Part shown: positions 27,323 through 34,476 of the stretch, piece by piece
How the letters are laid out: every line of letters starts with the position of its first letter
Numbering within the stretch: the first letter of the stretch is position 1
Assembly: GCF_003604215.1 (NCBI RefSeq)
Contig: NZ_QXGS01000005.1
Location: 166,177-230,176 of the forward strand
DNA from: Teichococcus vastitatis
GTDB taxonomy: Bacteria; Pseudomonadota; Alphaproteobacteria; Acetobacterales; Acetobacteraceae
Reading direction: 5' to 3'
Length of the DNA stretch: 64,000 nt
Notes under the pieces: generated by a model
Databases searched by the model: none
What the model saw: only the letters and a program-made list of their open reading frames with translations
What the model was told of the DNA's origin: nothing
Position numbers and translations under genes: made by a program

Positions 27323-27972
27323 CAGATGCGGCGGTCGGAAGGCAGCGTGCCAGGAGCGCCGGTCACGTCGCCGACGCCGCCCGGAGCACCGGTGGCCGCG
27401 GGGCGGGCCGGATCGCTGCCGATCCGCTCTTCCTCATAGCCCTTCCAGCCGCTGGACCGCAGGCTAGCCTCGCGCTCGGTGATGTTGACCGGATTGTGCC
27501 GGTTCAGGATCTCCATCGCTTCGGCTTCGCGGGCGTCATCGGTCTGCACGGTGACCATGCTGCCGCCGCGGCGCATGCCCTCAGCATAGACGGGTGCCTC
27601 GGCCTCGCTGACGCCGGCCCCGGTCAGGCTGCCGACCAGGCCGCCCGCGGCGGCGCCGGCGCCCGCGCCGGTCAGCGCCGCCACCAACGCACCGGCCGCG
27701 ACGACTGGGCCGATGCCCGGGATGGCCAGAGCGCCGAGCCCCGCGGCGAGGCCGGCACCGCCGCCAACCAGTGTTCCGAGCGTGGCACCGATGCCGGCTC
27801 CGGAGCTGGTCGACTCCCCGGTGTTCTGATGGGTGGAGGCGTGCTGATTGTCGCCGTTGCTGGCGACGATGCCGACATCGTCGTGCGAGAAGCCGGCGGC
27901 TTCCAGGTCACGCACCGCGGCGAGGGCGTGCTCGCGGGTGTCAAACAGGCGGGTCAGGGTTTTACGAGCCAT
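27322..27972 (-). CDS. General-stress-like protein with glycine-rich membrane-type centre
   Basis: The 216-residue protein starts with a small alpha/beta domain (LTRLFDTREHALAAVRDLEAAG...VGIVAS) resembling heat-induced stress protein YflT. A glycine- and alanine-rich middle (about residues 55-120) could insert in or lie on membranes, as in related hypothetical proteins. Then comes SMVTVQTDDAREAEAMEILNRHNPVNI and a disordered C-terminal tail. It is 48 bases downstream of a secreted PepSY-like gene on the same strand. Related genes are often induced by general stress; no sigma-factor site could be identified here. Confidence 0.7.
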   Translation of the reverse strand: MARKTLTRLFDTREHALAAVRDLEAAGFSHDDVGIVASNGDNQHASTHQNTGESTSSGAGIGATLGTLVGGGAGLAAGLGALAIPGIGPVVAAGALVAALTGAGAGAAAGGLVGSLTGAGVSEAEAPVYAEGMRRGGSMVTVQTDDAREAEAMEILNRHNPVNITEREASLRSSGWKGYEEERIGSDPARPAATGAPGGVGDVTGAPGTLPSDRRI

Positions 27973-28020
27973 GGGACGGTGCCTTTCTGTTGCAGGTCTT
28001 GAGGTCGGACGGTCTGCCGA

Positions 28021-28491
28021 TCAGCGCGGGGTCCCGCTGCCGGTGACCACCTGGCCCTGGAAGTCCAGGCCAACATCGGTCTGGGTGCCGTTGCGCATGG
28101 CGCGGGCGCGCCAGACGCCCTGATCATCCTTCCGCAGGTCCTGCACGTCGGAATATCCCGCCGCCTCGATGCGGGCGCGCGCCTGCCCCTCGGTGAAGCT
28201 GTTGGCACCCGCAGCCGGCGTGGTGGTGGTGGGGGGATTGTTGGTGCCGGGCCGCGCCGTGCCATCAGTGGCGGAGGGCGCAGTGGCAGACGGCGTATTG
28301 GCGGTGCCAGGCGTGTTGGTGGTGCCGGGCGTGCCCTGCTGCATGGTGGTGCCGCCGCCGCGCGGCGCCATTGGCGAACCGGCGATGCCGGATTCGTTGT
28401 TCTGCGTTGGCGTGTTGGTGGTCTGCGCCATCAGGGCGGGCGAGGCCAGCAGGCTGGCGGCGAGCGCAAGGGCTGTGGTCTTCATGCGCAT
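28021..28491 (-). CDS. Secreted protein with low-complexity linker and PepSY-like C-terminus
   Basis: The 156-residue precursor has a signal peptide (MRMKTTALALAASLLASPALMA). Then comes a Thr/Gly/Asn/Pro-rich linker (about 24-95) and a small C-terminal domain (SFTEGQARARIEAAGYSDVQ...GVWRARAMRNG) that resembles PepSY/DUF-type periplasmic modules. GGGGAAG lies about seven bases upstream of ATG 28491. Likely periplasmic. It probably shares a transcript with the stress-like gene downstream. Function unknown. Confidence 0.72.
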   Translation of the reverse strand: MRMKTTALALAASLLASPALMAQTTNTPTQNNESGIAGSPMAPRGGGTTMQQGTPGTTNTPGTANTPSATAPSATDGTARPGTNNPPTTTTPAAGANSFTEGQARARIEAAGYSDVQDLRKDDQGVWRARAMRNGTQTDVGLDFQGQVVTGSGTPR

Positions 28492-28664
28492 GATCGGCTT
28501 CCCCTGTTCTGTGTCCGACGGCTCCGAGGCCGTCTTGTGCAGGGATAACGACGGCTAGGGCCAAACGTTTGCCGCGAGGCTCCGAAAACATAAATGATTA
28601 TTCTGGATGAAACCCGTCTCGGTTTTGGCGACGCGGCTCACCACCTCCTGGTTCAGGAAGGCAA

Positions 28665-28691
28665 CAAAAAAGCCGCTCCCGGAGGAGCGGC
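28665..28691 (-). terminator. Intrinsic terminator of the 79-residue gene
   Basis: Read on the - strand, GCCGCTCC-TCCG-GGAGCGGC is an 8-bp stem with a 4-base loop followed at once by TTTTTTGTTG. It lies 45 bases beyond the stop of the small gene at 28736. Confidence 0.88.
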
Positions 28692-28735
28692 TTCACAGGC
28701 ACGGGTGCTGTCCGCCCAGCTATCCCAGACCCCCC

Positions 28736-28975
28736 TCAGGGGCAGGCGCAGCCATCCGTCGGGCCGTTGTCGCCGCGTACCACGTGGTGGTCGATCCATT
28801 CCGAGACCAGCCGACGTGCCTCGCTCACGGACGCTTCCGGGTGATGGATCCGGTACAGGGCGGTGCAGGCGCGGAAGGAGGACAGGTCGTCATTGCCCGT
28901 CTCCCGCAGCTCCCGGTACGCCGTCACCACCGCGCGCTCGCAGCGACGCGTGATGTGGCTCACATCCTGACCCAT
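28736..28975 (-). CDS. Small conserved-looking protein of unknown function
   Basis: The 79-residue product (MGQDVSHITRRCERAVVTAY..., ending DGCACP) has no signal peptide or membrane segment. It is mostly helical with two C-terminal cysteines (CAC). A very good ribosome binding site (AGGAGGG) lies seven bases before ATG 28975, a promoter candidate lies at 29034-29063 and a strong terminator follows, so it is a self-contained single-gene unit. I do not recognise the family. The HITRRCERAVVTAYRELRE segment could be a helix-rich binding surface. Confidence 0.72.
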   Translation of the reverse strand: MGQDVSHITRRCERAVVTAYRELRETGNDDLSSFRACTALYRIHHPEASVSEARRLVSEWIDHHVVRGDNGPTDGCACP

Positions 28976-28990
28976 AAGTACCCTCCTGAA

Positions 28991-29063
28991 GTTGCAACCA
29001 AAATGAGAATCGATCGCAACTCATCCCGTACCTTTTATAGGCTCACTCGATGGTCACCTTCAA
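28991..29063 (-). promoter_or_regulatory. Promoter and possible iron-responsive-like site for the 79-residue gene
   Basis: On the - strand TTGAAG (29063-29058), an 18-base spacer and TATAAA (29039-29034) make a sigma-70-like promoter. Just downstream, an AT-rich patch bounded by GTTGC (28991-28995) and GCAAC (29016-29020) contains ATGAGAATCGAT (29003-29014), which looks like half of a Fur-type box (TGAGAAT). The promoter is fairly convincing; regulator identity is a guess. Confidence 0.5.
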
Positions 29064-29096
29064 GGCCGTCTATCGTTCGGCGGGGCCGCAGCGCCA

Positions 29097-30167
29097 TCAC
29101 GCCGCCGCCACCGCCTCCGCCAGGGCCTTGCCGACATCCTGCGTCGCCGCCTGCCCGCCCATGTCGCGGGTGCGCGGCCCGCCTTCCGCCAGCATCTTCT
29201 CGATGCAGCGGACGATGCAGTCGGCCGCTTCCTTTTCGCCCAGATGCTCCAGCATCATGGCGCCCGACCAGATCTGCCCGACCGGATTGCAGATGTACCG
29301 GCCGGCGATGTCGGGCGCCGAACCATGCACGGGCTCGAACATCGACGGGGCGGTTTTCTCCGGATTGATGTTGGCCGACGGCGCGATGCCGATGGAGCCG
29401 GCCACCGCCGGGCCCAGATCGGACAGGATATCCCCGAACAGGTTGGAACCCACCACCACATCGAACCAGTCCGGGTGCTGCACGAAATGGGCGCACAGGA
29501 TGTCTATGTGGAACTGGTCGGTGGTGATGTCCGGGTAGGCCTTGGCCATCTCGGCGAAGCGCTCGTCCCAGTACGGCATGGTGAAGGTGATGCCGTTGGA
29601 TTTGGTGGCGCTGGTCACCTTCTTGCGCGGCCGGGTGCGGGCCAGCTCAAAGGCGTACTTCATCACCCGGTCGACGCCCTTGCGGGTGAACACCGCGTCC
29701 TGGGTGACGAATTCGCGCTCGGTGCCGGCGAACATCCGGCCGCCGGAGGAGGAATACTCGCCCTCGGTGTTCTCGCGCACAACGTAGAAATCGATCTCGG
29801 CCGGGGTGCGATTGGCCAGCGGCGTCTTGGCGCCGGGCATCAGCTTGCAGGGCCGCAGGCTGATATACTGGTCGAACTCGCGCCGGATCGGGATCAGCAG
29901 GCCCCACAGGGACACGTGGTCCGGCACGCCGGGCCAGCCCACCGCGCCGAGGAACACGCTGTCGCTGTCGCGCAGCTGATCGATGCCGTCCTCCGGCATC
30001 ATGCGGCCGGTCCTGCTGTAGGTCTCGCAGGACCAGTCATAGTGCTTCAGCTGCAGGTCGAAGCCGAAGCGCCGCGCCGCGGCATCCAGCACGCGCAGCC
30101 CTTCCGGCGTGGTTTCCTTGCCGATGCCGTCGCCGGGCACCACGGCAATGCGATAGGAACGGGACAT
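29097..30167 (-). CDS. Tartrate dehydrogenase / decarboxylating beta-hydroxyacid dehydrogenase
   Basis: The 356-residue protein is in the isocitrate/isopropylmalate dehydrogenase family and most resembles tartrate dehydrogenase (TtuC), an NAD-dependent enzyme for tartrate or D-malate. Signatures: IAVVPGDGIGKETTPEGLRVL, SLRPCKLMPG, VVRENTEGEYSSSGG, TSATKSNG and NLFGDILSDLGPAVAG. ATG 30167 has GGAGGAAG five bases upstream. Acetobacteraceae commonly carry several members, often with tripartite tricarboxylate transporters, which are not seen here. Substrate could equally be 3-isopropylmalate-like. Confidence 0.88.
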   Translation of the reverse strand: MSRSYRIAVVPGDGIGKETTPEGLRVLDAAARRFGFDLQLKHYDWSCETYSRTGRMMPEDGIDQLRDSDSVFLGAVGWPGVPDHVSLWGLLIPIRREFDQYISLRPCKLMPGAKTPLANRTPAEIDFYVVRENTEGEYSSSGGRMFAGTEREFVTQDAVFTRKGVDRVMKYAFELARTRPRKKVTSATKSNGITFTMPYWDERFAEMAKAYPDITTDQFHIDILCAHFVQHPDWFDVVVGSNLFGDILSDLGPAVAGSIGIAPSANINPEKTAPSMFEPVHGSAPDIAGRYICNPVGQIWSGAMMLEHLGEKEAADCIVRCIEKMLAEGGPRTRDMGGQAATQDVGKALAEAVAAA

Positions 30168-30312
30168 GCGCTTCCTCCGAGGCGGGAACAGGAGGCGGAG
30201 GGTGAAGCCGCGCCGCGCCCACGGCAAGACCCCTCCGGCCGGCCGGCGCCCCGCACTCGCCCGGACCTGCCGTGTCCGAGGCGCTCTGGGCCGGAGGCTC
30301 CCCGGCGGGCGC

Positions 30313-31272
30313 TCAGGCCCAGCCGCGGTGCCGGATCTCAGCCGCCACCCGGGCGGCCTCGTCCAGCGGGGCGCGGGCAAACGGCATCGGCGAAAGAAAC
30401 GGCCGGGCTTGGCCCGCCTCGTAGAGGCTGCGCCACAGCCTGCGGTGGCGCGGCGCCTCCGTGGTTTCGGCGATAAACACCGGCGCCGCAGTGGCCAGCG
30501 CCTCGCTGATCATGGACACCGAGTCGCCGGTCACCACCACCAGGTCGGCCCAGGCCAGGAAGCCGGCATACGGGTTGGCGCCGGGATCGCCCCAGCCATG
30601 CCGCCGGTGCGGCAGGCCACGCAGCACGGCGTCCACCGCCGCCGTCGCCGCCTCGCCGCTGCGCCGGGAGGTGGTGGCCATGACGCTGCCGCCGAGCCCC
30701 GCCGCCTGCCGCGCCAGGCCGGCGGCGAGCGCCGGCTCCAGGCCCTCGCCTCGCACCGCGCCACCCATCAGCAGCGCCACGCGAGGGCTTGGCAGCGCTT
30801 CGAGCACCGGCGCCCATTCCCCGCGCGCCGCCAGCAGGCGCTCCCGGCTCATGCGGTGCGCAGCGCCGAGGATGGGGAAGACCTTCCGGTTCTCGCGCTG
30901 CGCGTCGTGGCGGCCGATCACCAGCAGGTCGAAATCCCCTGCCCCGAAGCCGGGACGCATCGCATGGACCGTGCGGGCGCCGCGCTGCCGCAGCCAGCGC
31001 GCCACCGGCGCGGCGCGGCGCCCGGCGGAGATCACCAGTCCCGGCGCCGCCCCGGCTTCCAGGATGTCCGCGCGGGCCGGCGGCGCCAGCCCTGCCAGGG
31101 TCGGCCAGGGCCAGGGCAGCCGCGCCAGCTCGCCCCAATCCAGCGCCACGGTGCGGAATGGCCGCTGCAGCCGCTCCGCGATGCCCAGCGCCTGCGCGGC
31201 GGTGCCGGTGCGCGGATCAGCCAACACCCAGATGCCGGCGGAAGCATCGGCCGCCCGCCGCATCTCCGTCAT
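30313..31272 (-). CDS. ELM1-like (DUF1022) protein
   Basis: The 319-residue protein matches the bacterial family related to plant mitochondrial fission protein ELM1, with a GT-B-like fold. Recognisable parts: GIWVLADPRTGTAAQALGIAE at the N-terminus, APGLVISAGRRAAPVA, LLVIGRHDAQRENRKVFP, and near the C-terminus DLVVVTGDSVSMISEALATAAP. Its biochemical role in bacteria is not settled; a glycosyltransferase-like envelope function is suspected. It is divergent from pyrE with 51 bases between starts. Confidence 0.82.
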   Translation of the reverse strand: MTEMRRAADASAGIWVLADPRTGTAAQALGIAERLQRPFRTVALDWGELARLPWPWPTLAGLAPPARADILEAGAAPGLVISAGRRAAPVARWLRQRGARTVHAMRPGFGAGDFDLLVIGRHDAQRENRKVFPILGAAHRMSRERLLAARGEWAPVLEALPSPRVALLMGGAVRGEGLEPALAAGLARQAAGLGGSVMATTSRRSGEAATAAVDAVLRGLPHRRHGWGDPGANPYAGFLAWADLVVVTGDSVSMISEALATAAPVFIAETTEAPRHRRLWRSLYEAGQARPFLSPMPFARAPLDEAARVAAEIRHRGWA

Positions 31273-31323
31273 GGACGCGGTGCCCCGCGGGCTTTACGAA
31301 CCGGCGCAAAAGGAGCTTCTGCC

Positions 31324-32064
31324 ATGCCCTCGACCCACCTGTCCGCCACGCATCTCTCAGACTGGGACCGCGACGCCGCGCTCACCACCGCCCGTATCCT
31401 GCTGGAGATCAAGGCGGTCAACTTCCGGCCGGAGGAGCCCTACACCTTCACCAGCGGCTGGAAGAGCCCGGTCTACATCGATTGCCGCAAGATCATCTAT
31501 TTTCCCCGCGCCCGCACCTGCATCTGCGATCTGGCGGTGGAGAAGATCAACCGCCACATCGGCTACGAGACCATCGAGGCGGTGGCCGGCGGCGAAACCG
31601 CGGGCATCCCCTACGCCGCCTGGATCGCCGACCGCATGGGTGCGCCCATGGCCTATGTGCGCAAGAAGCCAAAGGGCTTCGGCAAGAACGCGCAGATCGA
31701 GGGTGACGTGCCGCATGGCAAGCGCACGCTGCTGGTCGAGGATCTGACCACCGATGGCGCCAGCAAGATCCGCTTCGCCCAGGCGCTGCGCGACGCCGGC
31801 GCCATCTGTGACGAGACCTTCGTGGTGTTCTTCTACGGCGTGTTCCCGGGCGGCCAGGACAAGCTGAAGGAGATCAACCTGAAGCTGCTGCACCTTTGCA
31901 CCTGGTGGGACGTGCTGGAGGTCTGCCGCGAGCGCCCCTACTTCTCCGAACCCGCCCTCAAGGAAGTGCGCAAATTCCTGGAGGACCCGGTCAGCTGGAG
32001 CCGGGCCCGCGGCGGCGTCGGCAGCTTGGAGGAAGCGGAAGCCTACAAGGCCAAGGCCGGCTGA
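31324..32064 (+). CDS. pyrE: Orotate phosphoribosyltransferase
   Basis: PyrE converts orotate and PRPP to orotidine 5'-monophosphate in pyrimidine synthesis. The 246-residue protein has [17 protein letters not shown], the [15 protein letters not shown] segment and the PRPP-binding motif [13 protein letters not shown] starting at residue 136. It is longer than E. coli PyrE (about 213) by a C-terminal extension typical of some alphaproteobacteria. AGGAG lies eight bases upstream of ATG 31324. Monocistronic as far as visible. Confidence 0.94.
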   Translation: MPSTHLSATHLSDWDRDAALTTARILLEIKAVNFRPEEPYTFTSGWKSPVYIDCRKIIYFPRARTCICDLAVEKINRHIGYETIEAVAGGETAGIPYAAWIADRMGAPMAYVRKKPKGFGKNAQIEGDVPHGKRTLLVEDLTTDGASKIRFAQALRDAGAICDETFVVFFYGVFPGGQDKLKEINLKLLHLCTWWDVLEVCRERPYFSEPALKEVRKFLEDPVSWSRARGGVGSLEEAEAYKAKAG

Positions 32065-32164
32065 AGCCTGCCGCCGGTGCCGCGCAGGCGGCCTGGCGCG
32101 GGAGATGGTGCGCCGCGGCAACGTGCCGGCGCCATCGGCGTTCTTACGCCGAAATTCTCCTGGA

Positions 32165-32180
32165 TGTAGCCGGGGCTACA
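32165..32180. promoter_or_regulatory. Palindrome upstream of the Nramp gene, operator candidate
   Basis: TGTAGCC-GG-GGCTACA is a perfect 7-2-7 inverted repeat centred 32 bases before the Nramp start. Nramp-type manganese importers are commonly repressed by MntR or Fur-family proteins, so this is a reasonable operator candidate. I cannot match it to a named consensus. Confidence 0.5.
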
Positions 32181-32204
32181 GTTGCAGCAGGGGGCAGGAG
32201 CTGG

Positions 32205-33590
32205 ATGCCCATGGACACGACCTCGGCTGACGCCGCGCGCCAAGATGCCACTGGCCAGGAGCCGGACGCCGGCGGCCCGTCCGGCAGCCCGCCCGTCCGC
32301 CTGCCTTCGAGCCTAAGCGAGATCCACCGCAGCGTGTCCGTGCCGGCGGCCGGCAGCTGGATCCGCCGCCTGCTGGCCTTTGTCGGCCCCGGCTACATGG
32401 TGGCCGTCGGCTATATGGACCCCGGCAACTGGGCCACGGCGATCGCCGGCGGCTCGGCCTTCGGGTATACGCTGCTGTGGATCGCGCTGTTGTCCTCGCT
32501 GATGGCGATGCTGCTGCAAGCGATCTGCGCCCGCCTCGGCATCGCCACCGGCCGGGACCTGGCGCAGCTCTGCCGCGAGCGGTTTCCTAAGCCCGTTGCC
32601 TATCCTCTCTGGCTGCTGGCCGAGACGGCGATCTGCGCCACCGACCTGGCAGAGGTGATCGGCACCGCCATCGCGCTGCAGCTGTTGTTCGGCCTGCCGC
32701 TGCTGGACGGCGTGCTCCTGACGGTGCTGGACACCGTGCTGATCCTGTGGCTGCAACACAAGGGCGTGCGCTGGCTGGAAGCGTTCATTATCGGCATGAT
32801 CGCGCTGATCGCCGGCTGTTTCATCGTGCAGCTCGTGATGGCCGACCCGGTCTGGGGCGACGTGCTGCGCGGTTATCTTCCTTCCAGCTCGGTAGTGGGC
32901 GACCGCACGCAGCTCTACCTGGCGCTCGGCATCCTTGGCGCCACGGTGATGCCGCACAACCTGTACCTGCACACCGCGCTGGTGCAGTCCCGCGCCGCGA
33001 AGCAGGATGTTGAAGGCCAGCGCGAGGCGATCCGCTTCGCCGGCATCGACAGCACGGTGGCGCTGGTGATCGCGCTGCTGATCAATTCCTCCATCCTGAT
33101 CCTGGCAGCCTCGGCCTTCCACACCCGCGGGCAGACCGGTGTTGCAGAAATCGGCGAGGCGCATGCGCTGCTGGCGCCGCTGCTGGGCGCCGCCGCGCCG
33201 ACCTTGTTCGCCATCGCGCTGCTGGCCTGCGGCCTCAACTCCACCGTGACCGCCACGATTGCCGGTCAGGTCGTAATGGAAGGCTTCCTGCGCATCCGCC
33301 TGCCGCCGGCCCTGCGCCGCCTGATCACCCGCATGATCGCCATCATCCCCGCCGTGGTGGTGACCTGGCTGTACGGCGAGAGCGGCACGGCCCGGCTGCT
33401 GGTGCTGTCGCAGGTGATCCTGTCGCTGCAACTGCCCTTCGCGGTGATACCGCTGATGATGTTCGCCGGCGACCGCCGCCGGCTCGGCGTCCTGGCCACG
33501 CCGCGCTGGCAGATGGCGCTGGGCTGGGCCTCGGCGGCGTTGATCGTCGGGCTGAACGTTCTGATGCTGAGCCAGGCACTGTTGGACTGA
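32205..33590 (+). CDS. Nramp-family divalent metal transporter
   Basis: The 461-residue inner-membrane proton-coupled importer for Mn(II) or Fe(II) has about 11 helices. Metal-site motifs are present: DPGNWATA at 72-79 (helix 1) and MPHN at 249-252 (helix 6). The N-terminal 45 residues are polar and probably cytoplasmic. GGAG at 32197-32200 precedes ATG 32205; ATG 32211 two codons later is an alternative. A palindrome at 32165-32180 suggests metal-dependent repression. Eight bases separate it from the downstream phosphopantetheinyl transferase gene. MPHN keeps the metal-ligand Met, which is the manganese-type arrangement. Confidence 0.92.
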   Translation: MPMDTTSADAARQDATGQEPDAGGPSGSPPVRLPSSLSEIHRSVSVPAAGSWIRRLLAFVGPGYMVAVGYMDPGNWATAIAGGSAFGYTLLWIALLSSLMAMLLQAICARLGIATGRDLAQLCRERFPKPVAYPLWLLAETAICATDLAEVIGTAIALQLLFGLPLLDGVLLTVLDTVLILWLQHKGVRWLEAFIIGMIALIAGCFIVQLVMADPVWGDVLRGYLPSSSVVGDRTQLYLALGILGATVMPHNLYLHTALVQSRAAKQDVEGQREAIRFAGIDSTVALVIALLINSSILILAASAFHTRGQTGVAEIGEAHALLAPLLGAAAPTLFAIALLACGLNSTVTATIAGQVVMEGFLRIRLPPALRRLITRMIAIIPAVVVTWLYGESGTARLLVLSQVILSLQLPFAVIPLMMFAGDRRRLGVLATPRWQMALGWASAALIVGLNVLMLSQALLD

Positions 33591-33598
33591 CCGGCCGG

Positions 33599-34357
33599 GT
33601 GTTGCACTGGGACCCCTGCCCCGATCCGCTTCCACCACTGGGCATGCGCCGGGGCCTGATGCGCCGGCGCGACGCCGATGTGGCGGTGTTTCTCGGCCGC
33701 AGCGACGGCATCCCGACGCCCGGGGATGTCAGCCGGCTGACGCAGAACGAACGGCGTCGCGCCGACGGTTTCCGGACGGCCATCCTGCGCGGCCACTTCA
33801 TCGCCGCGCATGCCGCGCGGCAGCGGATCCTGTCGGCGATCCTGGGCCATCCGCCGGGCGAGCTGCGGTTCTCCGAGGCGCCCGGCGGCAAGCCGGTGCT
33901 GCGGCCGCCGCATCACTGGCTCCGCTTCAACCTGTCGCACAGCGCGCCCTGGTTCCTGCTCGCCTGCTCGGCCCGGCACGAGATCGGCGTGGACATCGAG
34001 GTTCTGGCGAAACAATGGCCTGGCCCGCTGGCCAGCGCCGCATTCTCCGGTGCGGAACGGCAAGCGCTGGAGCGGGAAGCGGATCCGAGCCGGCAGAACC
34101 TGCTGCTGCACACCGTCTGGGTCCGCAAGGAAGCTTTACTGAAGGGCTGCGGCACCGGGTTGCGGATGGACCCCCGCGACGTGACCGTGGACGCCGATCC
34201 CTCCCTTGGCATCAGTTATCCGAATCGCGCGGGCAGACCGATCGGCGCGTGGCGGATTCTCGGCCTTCCGCCGGTGCCTGGGGCGGCCGTGGCACTGGCT
34301 GTCGCGGGTGTTCCGAGGCGAATTTGCTGCTGGCGAATCACAGAAGCGTCAGCCTGA
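33599..34357 (+). CDS. 4'-phosphopantetheinyl transferase (Sfp type)
   Basis: The 252-residue enzyme would attach the phosphopantetheine arm of CoA to carrier proteins. Core motifs: FNLSHSAPWFLLACS, GVDIEVL and WVRKEALLKGCGTGL, which give the Mg-binding Asp/Glu residues of the family. The start is uncertain: GTG 33599 gives the full length, while ATG 33644 or 33659 are in frame and shorter. It begins eight bases after the Nramp gene. The next gene, 119 bases on, encodes a protein with a carrier domain, which is its obvious substrate. Confidence 0.87.
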   Translation: MLHWDPCPDPLPPLGMRRGLMRRRDADVAVFLGRSDGIPTPGDVSRLTQNERRRADGFRTAILRGHFIAAHAARQRILSAILGHPPGELRFSEAPGGKPVLRPPHHWLRFNLSHSAPWFLLACSARHEIGVDIEVLAKQWPGPLASAAFSGAERQALEREADPSRQNLLLHTVWVRKEALLKGCGTGLRMDPRDVTVDADPSLGISYPNRAGRPIGAWRILGLPPVPGAAVALAVAGVPRRICCWRITEASA

Positions 34358-34421
34358 CCACAAACGTTCTGTGCTTTCTTCAAACACACGGCATAAGTGT
34401 AATCTCCACGGGGATGTGTAG

Positions 34422-34452
34422 TGTGTTTTTTCGTCGGTCCCGGAAAAACACA
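34422..34452 (+). promoter_or_regulatory. AT-rich inverted repeat before the A-T-TE gene
   Basis: TGTGTTTTT (34422-34430) and AAAAACACA (34444-34452) are exact complements around a 13-base GC-rich loop, ending 24 bases before the start codon. The 34358-34476 gap is notably AT-rich and also contains CAAACACACGG (34382-34392). The element could be an operator, an attenuator-like hairpin, or the terminator of the transferase transcript (the stem has a T-run inside). Confidence 0.45.
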
Positions 34453-34476
34453 GCCTGATCTTCCTTGGAGACGATG

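Noticed and set aside
30168-30312. Possible small gene between tartrate-dehydrogenase-like and ELM1-like genes
   Set aside because: Only arginine-rich chance frames; no start signals.
34465-34476. TTG start for the A-T-TE protein
   Set aside because: The codons overlap the GGAG ribosome binding site; ATG 34477 has correct spacing.
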